Assembly (NCBI RefSeq): GCF_016526145.1
Contig: NZ_JADDUE010000003.1
Span: forward strand, 310,001 to 374,000
From: Saccharopolyspora galaxeae
GTDB taxonomy: Bacteria; Actinomycetota; Actinomycetes; Mycobacteriales; Pseudonocardiaceae
Reading direction: 5' to 3'
DNA length: 64,000 bases
Shown: in pieces, positions 55,073 to 63,871 of the stretch
Position numbering within the stretch: the stretch's first letter is position 1
How the letters are laid out: every line of letters starts with the position of its first letter
Made by a program: the position numbers and the translations under genes
The notes under the pieces: model-generated
What the model was told of the DNA's origin: nothing
Seen by the model: only the letters and a program-made list of their open reading frames with translations
Databases searched by the model: none

Positions 55073-55216
55073 CGCGGCCGGTTCCCGGCGTGCTCGCAGT
55101 TGCCACGCGTCCCAGTAGAGCAAAACCCCGCGGGACCTTGACAAGGAAGGTGGCCGATCCCTCCGGCGGCGGCGCGTGTCCGGTTGCGGGATGTCGGGCG
55201 CTGCGGTTCGCGATAG

Positions 55217-55232
55217 GTCGTAGGCTGACACG
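55217..55232 (+). promoter_or_regulatory. possible -10 element for leaderless PAC2 mRNA
   Basis: TAGGCT lies 6 bases before the GTG start at 55233, and no ribosome-binding site is visible. A TAnnnT hexamer at this distance is the usual promoter layout of actinobacterial leaderless transcripts; this is inferred from spacing alone. Confidence 0.45.
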
Positions 55233-56222
55233 GTGAACGATCGCGAACCACGCTCCGCAGACCCGGTGGACCGGACCGAAGGGAGCCCCACAGCGGCCAG
55301 CGAGACCGGGACCGGCACGAACGGCGCCGGCGAGACCGAGGCCGATCGGAACGGCACCGGACCGGCCAAACCGGACGGCCCGGTGGCGATCTTGGGCTTT
55401 GAAGGATGGAACGACGCAGGCGACGCCGCCAGCTCCGCGATCGAGCACCTGGAACTGACCTGGGACGCCGACCCGCTCACCGAGATCGACCCGGATCCGT
55501 ACTACGACTTCCAGGTCTCCCGGCCGACGGTGAAGCTGATCGACGGCGTCACCCGCCAGGTGACCTGGCCGACCACGCGGCTGTCGGTGTGCAGGCCGCC
55601 GGGTGCCGACCACGACGTGCTGCTGGTGCACGGCATCGAGCCGAACATGCGCTGGAACGCGTTCTGCTCCGAACTGCTCGGGCACCTCAACGAAGTAGGC
55701 GTGCGCACGGTGGTGTCGCTGGGCGCGCTGCTGGCCGACGCGCCGCACACCCGGCCGGTGCCGGTGACCGGCACCGCCTACGACGCGGATGCGGCCGCGC
55801 ACTACGGGCTGGAGCGGTCCCGCTACGAAGGCCCGACCGGCATCGTCGGCATCTTCCAGGACTCCTGCGTGCAGGCGGGCATCCCGTCGATCGCGTTCTG
55901 GGCGGCGGTGCCGCACTACGTCTCGCAGCCGCCGTCGCCGAAGGCCACGCTGGCGCTGCTGCACCGCGTGGAGGAGACGCTGGACCTGGAGGTGCCGCTG
56001 GGCAACCTGCCGGACCAGGCGGAGGAGTGGGAGACCACGGTCAGCGAGATGGCCGAGGAGGACGAGGACGTCCGCAACTACGTCCGCGCGCTGGAAGAAC
56101 GCGGAGACGCCGAGGTGAAGCTGACCGAGACCAGCGGTGACGCCATCGCCGCCGAGTTCGAGCGCTACCTGCGCCGCCGCGGCCCCGGCGGCAAGGGACC
56201 GCTCGGCCCGGGACCGGGCTGA
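55233..56222 (+). CDS. PAC2 family (proteasome-assembly-chaperone-2-like) protein
   Basis: 329 aa from GTG at 55233. A disordered N-terminus (to about 48) is followed by the PAC2 fold: PVAILGFEGWNDAGDAASSAIEHL, LLVHGIEPNMRWNAFCSELLGHL, VVSLGALLADAPHTRPVPVTGTA, then PTGIVGIFQDSC. The Rv2125 family. The name comes from eukaryotic chaperones, and a link to the bacterial proteasome is not established, though the gene lies in the wider proteasome neighbourhood in many actinobacteria. Confidence 0.9.
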   Translation: MNDREPRSADPVDRTEGSPTAASETGTGTNGAGETEADRNGTGPAKPDGPVAILGFEGWNDAGDAASSAIEHLELTWDADPLTEIDPDPYYDFQVSRPTVKLIDGVTRQVTWPTTRLSVCRPPGADHDVLLVHGIEPNMRWNAFCSELLGHLNEVGVRTVVSLGALLADAPHTRPVPVTGTAYDADAAAHYGLERSRYEGPTGIVGIFQDSCVQAGIPSIAFWAAVPHYVSQPPSPKATLALLHRVEETLDLEVPLGNLPDQAEEWETTVSEMAEEDEDVRNYVRALEERGDAEVKLTETSGDAIAAEFERYLRRRGPGGKGPLGPGPG

Positions 56223-56228
56223 CTTCAG

Positions 56229-56262
56229 GCGAGAACGCCCTCCGCGCGGAGGGCGTTCTCGC
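56229..56262. terminator. bidirectional terminator between PAC2 and monooxygenase genes
   Basis: A perfect 17-bp inverted repeat with no spacer (GCGAGAACGCCCTCCGC followed by its exact complement in reverse) lies 6 bases after the PAC2 stop and 7 bases after the convergent monooxygenase stop. Its position fits a terminator used from both sides. Confidence 0.8.
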
Positions 56263-56269
56263 GTTCAGC

Positions 56270-57499
56270 TCACGCCACGGAGGCCAGGTACCGGTCGGCC
56301 AGCTCCGGGTCGAACAGCCACTCGGCGAAGGTCGAGGGATCGTCGAAGCCGTTCACGAACCGCCCGGCCACTTCGTCGCTGTGCTGCGCCGCGCCCAGGA
56401 TCCGCATCATGTGCTCCGGCAGCGGTTCCAGCATCGCGTTCGTCCACCTCGTCACGTGCGCCGCGTAATCCCAGTACCGCTCGAAGGTGGTCCGCATCCA
56501 GTCCGCGTCGAACGGTTCCGCGCCGCGTTCGACGATGCTGTGCTGGAACGACGCCGCGCACTTGGCGGCGTTGTTGGAGCCCTGCCCGGTGATCGGGTCG
56601 TTCGCCACGACCACGTCGGCCATGCCGAGCACCGCCCCGCCGGAAGGCAGCCGGCCGACCGGTTTCCGCACCACCGGCGTGTAGCCGCCGGTCAGCGTGC
56701 CGCGGGCGTCGGTGAGTTCGGCGCCCGCGAAGCGCTCGTACTCCCAGGGGAAGTACTCGCGCATCAGCCCCAGCATCCGCTGCCAGTGCTCGGCCGGCTC
56801 CGGGCGGTCCCGGAAGGAGTCCAGCGCGCCGCCGGGGACGGCCTCGAAGAACGGGATCTCGCAGGGCCCGCTGAAGGTGTAGCCGGGGATCACGAACAGC
56901 TCTCCCACCCCCGGGCACGGGTTGAACCGCACCGCGTCGCGGTCCGGGTGCTCCGGGCGCCGCCCCGCGCCGTGCACGTAGGAGACCGTGAGCATCCGCT
57001 GCGGCGAGGTGAACCTGCAGCGTTGCGGATCCCGGTCGAACAGCTCGACCAGTTCGCCCTTGCCCGCGGCGACCAGCACCAGTTCGTAGTGCTCGGTGAG
57101 CCGGTCCAGGTCGGCGGTGGTCACGCCGTGGTAGATCACCTTGCCGCCGCGGTTTTCCAGCAGCTCCAGCCAGCCCGCCATCTTCACCCGCTGGTCCACG
57201 GACTGCGCGTAGCCCGCCAGCAGCCCGACCCATTCCAGCGCGCGGGAACCGTCCGGGCCGCCGACCGAGACCCCGACTCCGGTGACCTTCGGCGTCTGCT
57301 CCTCCCAGAGGTTCAGCCCGAGGTCGCGTTCGTGCTGCAAGGCGTTGTGGAACATGCACTGGGTGGAGGTCACGCGGCCGTTGCGGATCTCTTCCGGGGT
57401 GCGCGCGGACATCACGGTCACGTCGTAGCCCTGGTCGTTGAGCCCGAGCGCCAGTTGCAGCCCGGCCTGCCCGGCACCGACGATCAGTATCTTGCGCAT
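56270..57499 (-). CDS. StyA-like flavin-dependent monooxygenase
   Basis: 409 aa. N-terminal FAD site ILIVGAGQAGLQLALGL, then RTPEEIRNGRVTSTQCMFH and the LVLVAAGKGEL block; the C-terminal PVVRKPVGRLPSGGAVLGMADVVVANDP, then GQGSNNAAKCA, matches the styrene/indole monooxygenase (StyA) group, which needs a separate flavin reductase. No reductase gene is next to it. It lies 23 bp after the conservon GTPase gene and seems to be the last gene of that operon, where Streptomyces conservons often have a P450. Confidence 0.88.
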   Translation of the reverse strand: MRKILIVGAGQAGLQLALGLNDQGYDVTVMSARTPEEIRNGRVTSTQCMFHNALQHERDLGLNLWEEQTPKVTGVGVSVGGPDGSRALEWVGLLAGYAQSVDQRVKMAGWLELLENRGGKVIYHGVTTADLDRLTEHYELVLVAAGKGELVELFDRDPQRCRFTSPQRMLTVSYVHGAGRRPEHPDRDAVRFNPCPGVGELFVIPGYTFSGPCEIPFFEAVPGGALDSFRDRPEPAEHWQRMLGLMREYFPWEYERFAGAELTDARGTLTGGYTPVVRKPVGRLPSGGAVLGMADVVVANDPITGQGSNNAAKCAASFQHSIVERGAEPFDADWMRTTFERYWDYAAHVTRWTNAMLEPLPEHMMRILGAAQHSDEVAGRFVNGFDDPSTFAEWLFDPELADRYLASVA

Positions 57500-57522
57500 C
57501 GCCTACTCGTCCTCCTGCTCGA

Positions 57523-58119
57523 TCATGCCGCGCCGGAGACCACGTTCAGCCGCATGGTGTGCGACACCAGCGCGCGCAATGCGTCCACAGTGGACACGCT
57601 GTCGCGGGCGTCGCAGGTGACCAGCGGGGTCTCCGGGCTCAGCGCCAACGCGTCGCGCACCTCGTCGAGCTCGTAGGGCAGCTGCCCGTCGAAGAGGTTC
57701 AGCGCGACGATGAACGGCACGTCCGAGTCGTGCTCGAAGTAGTTGATCGCGGCGAAGGACTCCTGCACCCGCCGGGTGTCCACCAGGATCACCGCGCCCA
57801 GCGCGCCGCGGGCCAGGTCGTCCCACAGGAACCAGAAGCGGGCCTGCCCGGGCGTGCCGAACAGGTACAGCATCAGGTCGGAATGCAGTTCGATGCGGCC
57901 GAAGTCCATCGCCACCGTGGTAGTGGTCTTCGCGCCCTCCGGATCCGGCTCGTCGATCCCCGCAGCTGCCTCGGTCATCCACGCCTCGGTGTTCAGCGGA
58001 GGGATCTCCGAGACCGAGGAGACGAACGTCGTCTTGCCGACGCCGAACCCGCCCGCGATGACGATCTTCGCCGAGAGCATCAGCTCGGCGGGGTCATGCG
58101 GAGAGCTTGTTGAGGCCAT
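57523..58119 (-). CDS. conservon small GTPase-like ATP/GTP-binding protein (CvnD)
   Basis: 198 aa. P-loop IAGGFGVGKTTFV and switch-type block FGTPGQARFWFLWDDL, followed by ALNLFDGQLPYELDEV: the MglA/CvnD type of bacterial small GTPases. Acts at the membrane-near end of a conservon signal unit. Overlaps the DUF742 gene by 26 bases, typical of translational coupling in this operon. Confidence 0.93.
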   Translation of the reverse strand: MASTSSPHDPAELMLSAKIVIAGGFGVGKTTFVSSVSEIPPLNTEAWMTEAAAGIDEPDPEGAKTTTTVAMDFGRIELHSDLMLYLFGTPGQARFWFLWDDLARGALGAVILVDTRRVQESFAAINYFEHDSDVPFIVALNLFDGQLPYELDEVRDALALSPETPLVTCDARDSVSTVDALRALVSHTMRLNVVSGAA

Positions 58120-58627
58120 CCAGAACCCTCTCCAGGATGTCGTGGTCGTAGCGGTATGCGTGCCCGGTGGGGTGGATGAACACCGCGCCGTCCGCGGCCA
58201 GGTCGCTGACCAGCACCCGGATCACGCCGAGCGGGATGCTCAGGATCGCGGAGAGCTCGGCCAGCGAGATCGGCCTGCGCGCGGACTCGTAGACCGACCG
58301 CGACTCGGGCAGCAGCCCGGTGGCGAACTCGGCGTCGTAGTTCGGCACCGAGATCATCGTCTCCACCAGCAGCTGGTGGCGGGTGCGGGTCCGGCCGCCG
58401 GTGAGCGCGTACGGGCGCACCCGGCTGCTGCGGGACTCGGGTCTTCCGGGATCCGGGGGTCTTCCGGGATCCGGGGGCCTGCCGGGATCCGGGGATTTGC
58501 CGGAATCCGGGTGCGTGCGTCCCGGTTCCCGGAGGTGGTGCGGCTCGGAGTCCTGGGCTCCGCGATCCTGCGAGTTCTGGTGTTGCTCCCCCGCCGCGCC
58601 GGAATCGCTCCGCGCGGTTGCACTCAT
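58094..58627 (-). CDS. DUF742 conservon protein (CvnC)
   Basis: 177 aa. The C-terminal half is a DUF742 domain (VRPYALTGGRTRTRHQLLVETMI; PISLAELSAILSIPLGVIRVLVSDLAADG). The N-terminal about 65 residues are disordered and contain the repeated hexapeptide PPDPGR, encoded by an 18-bp tandem repeat (58442-58513). The family has a winged-helix-like core and links the roadblock and GTPase proteins. Confidence 0.9.
   Translation of the reverse strand: MSATARSDSGAAGEQHQNSQDRGAQDSEPHHLREPGRTHPDSGKSPDPGRPPDPGRPPDPGRPESRSSRVRPYALTGGRTRTRHQLLVETMISVPNYDAEFATGLLPESRSVYESARRPISLAELSAILSIPLGVIRVLVSDLAADGAVFIHPTGHAYRYDHDILERVLDGLNKLSA
58442..58513. repeat. 18-bp tandem repeat in cvnC
   Basis: Four units of 18 bp, each carrying CCGGGATCCGGGG or a close variant, starting at 58442, 58460, 58478 and 58496; the last two diverge. 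It encodes a Pro-Asp-Pro-Gly-Arg-Pro repeat. Length change by slippage would keep the frame. Confidence 0.8.
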
Positions 58628-58649
58628 CTCGTTACCTCCCGCATCCGCG

Positions 58650-59087
58650 TCACGCCGGCCGCCGCGCGCTGACCACGCGGCGCAGGTCGGCGCGCACCTC
58701 CGGGGTCAGCGCGTGCCCGGTGTTCTCGACGAACTGGGTCATCTCGTAGGCCACCACCCGCATCTGCGCGTCGTGCGCGGTCAGCACCGCCAGCCCGGCG
58801 CCCGAGCCGATGCCCATGAACAGGAAATAGCCCTGGCTGAGCCGGATGATGATCTGCTCGCAAGTCCCCTTGTCGAACAGCGCAGCGCTGTTGTGCGCAA
58901 GGCTGAGCACGCCGCTGGAAATGGCGGCCAGCTGCTCGGCCTCGTCGCCGGAGATCGACGAGGACCCGGCCAGCGGCAAGCCGTCCGCGGAGAGGATCAG
59001 CGCGTGGGTGGCTCCGGCCACGCGGTCGACGAAGTCGTCGACGAGCCAGCCGAAATCGCGTCCTGTGGTGTCGTTTCCCGCCGTCAC
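58650..59087 (-). CDS. roadblock/LC7-domain conservon protein (CvnB)
   Basis: 145 aa. Roadblock/LC7 fold: FGWLVDDFVDRVAGATHALILSADGLPLAGS, then AEQLAAISSGVLSLAHNSAALF and the IIIRLSQGYFLFMGIG strand pair. It serves as a GTPase-activating or adaptor partner for the CvnD GTPase. Overlaps the sensor kinase gene by 4 bases. Confidence 0.92.
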   Translation of the reverse strand: MTAGNDTTGRDFGWLVDDFVDRVAGATHALILSADGLPLAGSSSISGDEAEQLAAISSGVLSLAHNSAALFDKGTCEQIIIRLSQGYFLFMGIGSGAGLAVLTAHDAQMRVVAYEMTQFVENTGHALTPEVRADLRRVVSARRPA

Positions 59088-60472
59088 TGCTGATTTCCTC
59101 CGGGCGTGCGGCCGGAGCCCGGCCGGTCTTGGGCGTCCGGCTGTTCGTGGGTGTGCTGATCCCGGTCGTGCCGTTGCGCGCCGGACTGTTCGTGGCCGGG
59201 CCGCTGTTGCTGGCTGTGCCGCTGTTGCCGGCCGGGCTGCTGTTCCTTGCTGTGCTGCTGTTGATTGCTGTGCTGCTGTTGATTGCCGGGCCGCTGCTTG
59301 GCCGCCTGTTCGCCGTCGGCGAAGTCGCCGAGGTCGGCCAGCAGCTGCTCGTGACCGGCGCGCTGTTCCTGCGGGTCGTGCTCGGTGGGCTGCTGCGCGG
59401 GCCGGGCCGATTCCTTCAGGCTCTGCGGAACGCGGCGCGGCAGGCCGTTCGGCGTGGTCGGCGCGGCCGAAGCGTCGTCATCGGCGGGCCGCTGCGGATG
59501 AACGGCCTCGGCGATCACCGTGCCGGTGGCGCCGGGTATCGAACGCCCGGTCCCGTTCCCACCGGGTCTCGTCGCGCGTGCGGGCGCGGGCGCCGGTTTG
59601 GCCTCCTTGCGCGGCCGGTTCGGGCCGGCGCGATTCGCGCCCGGGGTCTCCTGCACCAGCGCAGCGGGCAGCAGCGCCGAAGCGATCGTGCCATGCGGCG
59701 CGCGCCGGGAAAGCCACACCCGGACGCCGTGCCGCGCGGAGATCCGCCGCACCACCGCCAGCCCCATGTGCTGCACCGCGTTGCGGTCCAGCACCGGCGC
59801 GCTGGCCAGCCGCTCGTTGAGCGCGGACAGCCGCGCGGCGGGCAGCCCGATGCCCGCGTCCTCCACCCGCACCAGCACGCTGCCCTGTTCGGTCAGGTGC
59901 GCGCTGACGGTGACCTGCGAGGTCGGAGGTGAGTGCGAGGTGGCGTTGTCCAGCAGTTCGGCCAGCAGCCTGCTGACGTCGTCGGCGGCGAAGCCGACGA
60001 CACCGAGCGAGGCGACCGTGCCCAGCTCGACGCGGGCGTAGTGCTCCACCGCGGAAACGCCCGCGCGGATCACGTCGACCAGCGAGGCCGGTTCGGAGCT
60101 GCCGCCGCCGGCGTCGCGCCCGGCCAGCACGCGCAGGTTCTCGCCGTTGCGCCGCAGCCGGGTCGCGAGGTGGTCCAGCCGGTAGAGCCGCGCCAGCGCG
60201 TCCGGGTCGTCCTCCTCGGCCTCCATCTTCTCCAGCTGCTCCAGCAGCGAGTCGACGAGGTTGAGGTCGCGCAGCGCCACGCTGGAGCACACCCCGGCGA
60301 GGATCTCCTGCGGGCCGGTCTCGCGGGTCGCGGGCTGGCCGACGAACTGGGCCACCGTCGCGCGGGACCGTTCCAGCAGGTGCCGGGTGGAGCCTTCGAT
60401 GCGTTGCCGGGCGGTGCCGTCGAGCAGCGATTTCCGGGAGCGTTCCAGCACGTCGCGGACCCGCGTCACCAT
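59084..60472 (-). CDS. conservon sensor histidine-kinase-like protein lacking a membrane sensor (CvnA)
   Basis: 462 aa. A HATPase core is visible: N-box LLAELLDNATSHSPP, G1 VEDAGIGLPAA, and G2 NAVQHMGLAVVRRIS. A helical dimerisation-like region (about 55-130) precedes it, but there is no convincing phospho-accepting His in an H-box and no membrane helix or extracellular sensor, which larger conservon CvnA proteins have. The last about 180 residues are disordered and rich in Gln/His/Pro. First gene of a conservon operon (A-B-C-D) plus monooxygenase. Confidence 0.87.
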   Translation of the reverse strand: MVTRVRDVLERSRKSLLDGTARQRIEGSTRHLLERSRATVAQFVGQPATRETGPQEILAGVCSSVALRDLNLVDSLLEQLEKMEAEEDDPDALARLYRLDHLATRLRRNGENLRVLAGRDAGGGSSEPASLVDVIRAGVSAVEHYARVELGTVASLGVVGFAADDVSRLLAELLDNATSHSPPTSQVTVSAHLTEQGSVLVRVEDAGIGLPAARLSALNERLASAPVLDRNAVQHMGLAVVRRISARHGVRVWLSRRAPHGTIASALLPAALVQETPGANRAGPNRPRKEAKPAPAPARATRPGGNGTGRSIPGATGTVIAEAVHPQRPADDDASAAPTTPNGLPRRVPQSLKESARPAQQPTEHDPQEQRAGHEQLLADLGDFADGEQAAKQRPGNQQQHSNQQQHSKEQQPGRQQRHSQQQRPGHEQSGAQRHDRDQHTHEQPDAQDRPGSGRTPGGNQQ

Positions 60473-61023
60473 TGCACCTCACGACCCGCGATGCGATCGC
60501 CAATTCGTGGTTCGTGCCGAGTCATGGACCGGGATCCAACCAGAGCGAATTCGGAAAGTCACGCGGCTACCGGCGGTTCAGTCGGTTTTCGGCGAGCGAG
60601 GAAAAGCGCAACGTACGCGCAGGGTCACCAAATCGGACGTTCGTGTCTCCGCCAAAGATCGAGAATATTCAGATTATTCCGCCATCCGAATGACGCCCGC
60701 CGCATCGCGAACACTCTCGACCTGCAATGATGCCCGTTCAGCAGGAATCAACTCGTCCAATTGCGCGTAACCGGATCGCCGCGACTACTCCACTGGCGGC
60801 ATGGCATCAATCACGCCAAGTGCTCGGCCCGACGTGCGCCGCGATGCCGAAACGCGCCGGGGGATTTTCGGCCAGGTCGCACCGGTCCGACTTCCGCCGA
60901 TTGCGGAGGCAACCTTCGGCGCACGAACCGCGCGGAAAAGGAAAAGGTGCCGCGGCGATCGACCGAACGATTGCCGCGACACCTTCCGCGAAAACAATTT
61001 CGCCCGCAATCGGGCGCGCGAAA
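60473..61023. other. intergenic region between the conservon operon and mshC
   Basis: 551 bp without a recognisable gene, with somewhat more AT than its surroundings (for example near 60660-60685). It holds the conservon promoter and the mshC terminator (60986-61016). The three or four open frames across it are fragmented and unlike known proteins. Confidence 0.6.
60986..61016 (-). terminator. intrinsic terminator downstream of mshC
   Basis: CGCCCG and CGGGCG (61001-61006, 61011-61016) form a 6-bp stem around a 4-nt loop; read on the minus strand it is followed by AAATTGTTTT. It begins 8 bases after the mshC stop. Confidence 0.65.
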
Positions 61024-62262
61024 CTACAACCGGACCCCGAGCAACGCGTCCACCGCATCCCGCACCGCACCCGGCGCCGACTCGTCCGAACCACCGCCGG
61101 ACAGCGCCGCGTCCACCCAGGCGTCCACCGCCAGCAGCGCCCGCTCGGTGTCCAGGTCGTCGGAGAGCCGGTCCCGCAGACCCGCGATCGCCTCGTCCGC
61201 GGACGGCCCGGCCGGCAGCGCAACCGCCGAGCCCCACCGCGCGAGCCGGGCGGAGCCCGCGGTCAACGCGTCCGCCGTCCACGAGCGGTCCGCGCGGTAG
61301 TGCCCGTCCAGCAGCGCCAGCCGCACCGCCATCGGGTCCACCCGGTCACCGCGCAGCCGGGACACGAACACCAGATTGCCCTTGGACTTGGACATCTTCT
61401 CGCCGTCCAGGCCGACCATTCCGGCGTGGCAGTAGTGCCGGGCGAACGGGTGCTGCCCGGTCAGCGCCTCGGCGTGCGCTGCGCTGTATTCGTGGTGCGG
61501 GAACGCCAGGTCGGAACCGCCGCCCTGGACGTCGAAGCCCATCCGCAGCCGGTTCAGCGCGATCACCGAGCACTCCAGGTGCCAGCCCGGCCTGCCCGGC
61601 CCGAGCTCGGAGTCCCAAGACGGTTCACCCGGGCGCGCGGCCCGCCACAGCAGTGCGTCCAGCGGGTGCTCCTTGCCCGGCCGTTCCGGATCGCCGCCGC
61701 GCTCGGCGAAGAAGCGGTCCATGTCCGCGGCGCTGTAGTTCGACTCGTAGCCGAAGCGGCCGGTGGCGTCGTGGCGGTAGTAGATGTCCGGGTACTCGGC
61801 GTCGTCGGCCCGGTATGCCGCGCCGGAGGACAGCAGTTTGCCGACCGCCTCGATGATCTCCGGCATGGCCTCCACGGCGCCGATGAAGTCCTGCGGCGGC
61901 AGCACCCGCAGCGCCTCCATGTCCTCGCGGAACAGCGCGGTCTCGCGCATCCCGAGGACCATCCAGTCGTCGTTGTCCCGCTCCGCGCGCTCCAGCAGCG
62001 GGTCGTCGATGTCGGTGACGTTCTGCACGTAGTGCACGTCGTGGCCGTTGTCCAGCCAGATCCGGTGCACCAGGTCGAACGCCAGGTAGGTGGCGGCGTG
62101 CCCGAGGTGCGTTGCGTCGTAAGGGGTGATGCCGCAGACGTACATCCGCGCCAGCGGGCCGGGCGCGACGGGCCGGACCTCGCCGGTGGCGGTGTCGTGC
62201 AGCCGGAGCGGACGGGGGGTGCCCTGCACCTGGGGCACGGATACCGACGACCAGGGTTGCAT
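61024..62262 (-). CDS. mshC: L-cysteine:1D-myo-inosityl 2-amino-2-deoxy-alpha-D-glucopyranoside ligase MshC
   Basis: 412 aa. A CysRS-like class I fold: HIGH-type [19 protein letters not shown] and KMSKS-type [13 protein letters not shown], with the MshC-specific N-terminus [26 protein letters not shown]. It attaches cysteine to GlcN-Ins, the third step of mycothiol synthesis. It is shorter than true cysteinyl-tRNA synthetases, with no anticodon-binding domain. The mycothiol made here may also support ArsC in the window. Confidence 0.95.
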   Translation of the reverse strand: MQPWSSVSVPQVQGTPRPLRLHDTATGEVRPVAPGPLARMYVCGITPYDATHLGHAATYLAFDLVHRIWLDNGHDVHYVQNVTDIDDPLLERAERDNDDWMVLGMRETALFREDMEALRVLPPQDFIGAVEAMPEIIEAVGKLLSSGAAYRADDAEYPDIYYRHDATGRFGYESNYSAADMDRFFAERGGDPERPGKEHPLDALLWRAARPGEPSWDSELGPGRPGWHLECSVIALNRLRMGFDVQGGGSDLAFPHHEYSAAHAEALTGQHPFARHYCHAGMVGLDGEKMSKSKGNLVFVSRLRGDRVDPMAVRLALLDGHYRADRSWTADALTAGSARLARWGSAVALPAGPSADEAIAGLRDRLSDDLDTERALLAVDAWVDAALSGGGSDESAPGAVRDAVDALLGVRL

Positions 62263-62683
62263 GTACCCGACCTTAAACGTCGCCGGTCGGCGGACGCGCC
62301 CCCGTTACACATGGTGAGAACCACTCCGGCGCGCCCGGGCGGGTGCCTCTCGCTCCGCAGCAGCACCGCCGGACCCGATTCGGACCGCTTCGCAGGCACC
62401 CGCGGGGTCGGTCCCGGCCCGCCGTTGCGCACCTTCCGCGATCGCCGCGGCGCGAGCTTCGCCGCGCTTGCCGGTCTTCGCCGCACAGCTCGCGGTCCGC
62501 GCAGGTCGCAGCCCGCTGGATCGGTTCTCGGCCACGGTCGAGGGGACTTTCGATCCGGGTTCTTTCCCGGGTTCCAGGTCGTATCCTCATTCGCACGGGG
62601 AATGTCGTTCCTCATCGCGCGACCCGGTGCCGTGCGACCCATTCCGGCTCGCCGGAGGCGGGACGGTTCGCGGGAGGCGGGAT
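62263..62683. other. divergent intergenic region between mshC and betaine-type ABC transporter
   Basis: 421 bp containing the promoters of both genes. No clear riboswitch or operator was seen by eye. GGGAGG at 62672-62677 serves as the ribosome-binding site of the next gene. Confidence 0.5.
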
Positions 62684-63871
62684 TTGACATCGGTACGGGT
62701 GGACGAGCTCTGCAAGGTCTTCGGTCCGCATCCCGCCGAAGCGCTGCGGCGGCTGCGTGACGGCGCGGACACCGCGCGGCTGCGCGCCGAGGGCGCCACC
62801 GCAGCGGTGCTGGACGCCTCGTTCACCGTGGCCACCGGCGAGATCTTCGTGGTGATGGGGCTGTCGGGCTCCGGCAAGTCCACGCTGATCCGGATGCTCA
62901 ACGGCCTGCTGCGACCGACCGAAGGCCACGTGTACGCCGACGAGGAAGACGTCACCGCGCTGTCCGGCAACGCACTGCGCGACCTGCGGCGGCGCACGAT
63001 GAGCATGGTGTTCCAGCACTTCGCGCTGCTGCCGCACCGCACCGTGCTGGACAACGTCGAATACGGCCCGCGCATCCAGGGCGATCCCGCCGGGCAGGCG
63101 CGGCGCGCGGCCGGGGAGGCGTTGGAGATGGTCGGACTCACCGGTTGGGAGCAGCGGTTCCCGCAGCAGCTCTCCGGCGGGATGCGGCAGCGCGTCGGCC
63201 TGGCTCGCGCGCTGGCCGCGGGCACCGACGTGCTGCTGATGGACGAGGCGTTCAGCGCGCTGGACCCGCTGATCAAACGGGACATGCAGGACCAGCTCGC
63301 GCAATTGCAGCAACGCCTCGCCAAAACGATCGTGTTCATCACGCACGACTTGAACGAGGCGATGCGGCTGGGCGACCGGATCGCGGTGATGCGGGCCGGT
63401 CGCATCGTGCAGCTCGGAACCGCATCGGAGATCCTGCGCGGTCCCGCCGACGACTACGTGGCCCGGTTCGTCCGGGACGTCGACCGCAGCCGGGTGCTCA
63501 CCGCCGCGCAGGTGGCCGATCCGGAGTTGGCCGTGTCCGCCGACCGCACGCCGCAGCACGCGCTGGCGGCGCTGCAAGGCGCCGAGCGGCTGCTGATCAC
63601 CGACGGCGAGCGCAAGCTGCTGGGCAGCGTGGACGCGGCCGCCGCCGGACGGGCCGCGCGGGACGGGCTCGCGGAGATCCGCGACGTCGTGTCCCCGACG
63701 GCCGAGCCGATCACCGGGGACCGGCCGCTGCGCGAAGTCCTCGGACGCGCGACCGCGGAAGCCGTGCTGCCGGTCGTGGACGGCGAAGGGCGGCTGCTCG
63801 GCGCGCTGACTCCGGCGGTGCTGCTGCGGGCGCTGGGTGATCAGCGATCTCAGGAGGCCCCGGATGCCTGA
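62684..63871 (+). CDS. glycine betaine/proline-type ABC importer ATPase (ProV/OpuAA-like) with CBS domains
   Basis: 395 aa from TTG at 62684 (GGGAGG 6 bases upstream; GTG at 62699 is possible). Walker A MGLSGSGKSTLIRMLNGL, signature LSGGMRQRVGLARALA, Walker B DVLLMDEAFSALDP and H-loop ITHDLNE. The N-terminus (ELCKVFGPHPAEALRRL) and the C-terminal CBS pair (about 285-390) are hallmarks of the quaternary-amine uptake (ProV/OpuAA) subfamily, in which the CBS domains sense ionic strength. Overlaps the permease start by 8 bases. Confidence 0.92.
   Translation: MTSVRVDELCKVFGPHPAEALRRLRDGADTARLRAEGATAAVLDASFTVATGEIFVVMGLSGSGKSTLIRMLNGLLRPTEGHVYADEEDVTALSGNALRDLRRRTMSMVFQHFALLPHRTVLDNVEYGPRIQGDPAGQARRAAGEALEMVGLTGWEQRFPQQLSGGMRQRVGLARALAAGTDVLLMDEAFSALDPLIKRDMQDQLAQLQQRLAKTIVFITHDLNEAMRLGDRIAVMRAGRIVQLGTASEILRGPADDYVARFVRDVDRSRVLTAAQVADPELAVSADRTPQHALAALQGAERLLITDGERKLLGSVDAAAAGRAARDGLAEIRDVVSPTAEPITGDRPLREVLGRATAEAVLPVVDGEGRLLGALTPAVLLRALGDQRSQEAPDA

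Noticed and set aside
62263-62683. Riboswitch or osmoregulatory leader before the betaine-type transporter
   Set aside because: No conserved stem set recognisable by eye; a covariance-model search would be needed.
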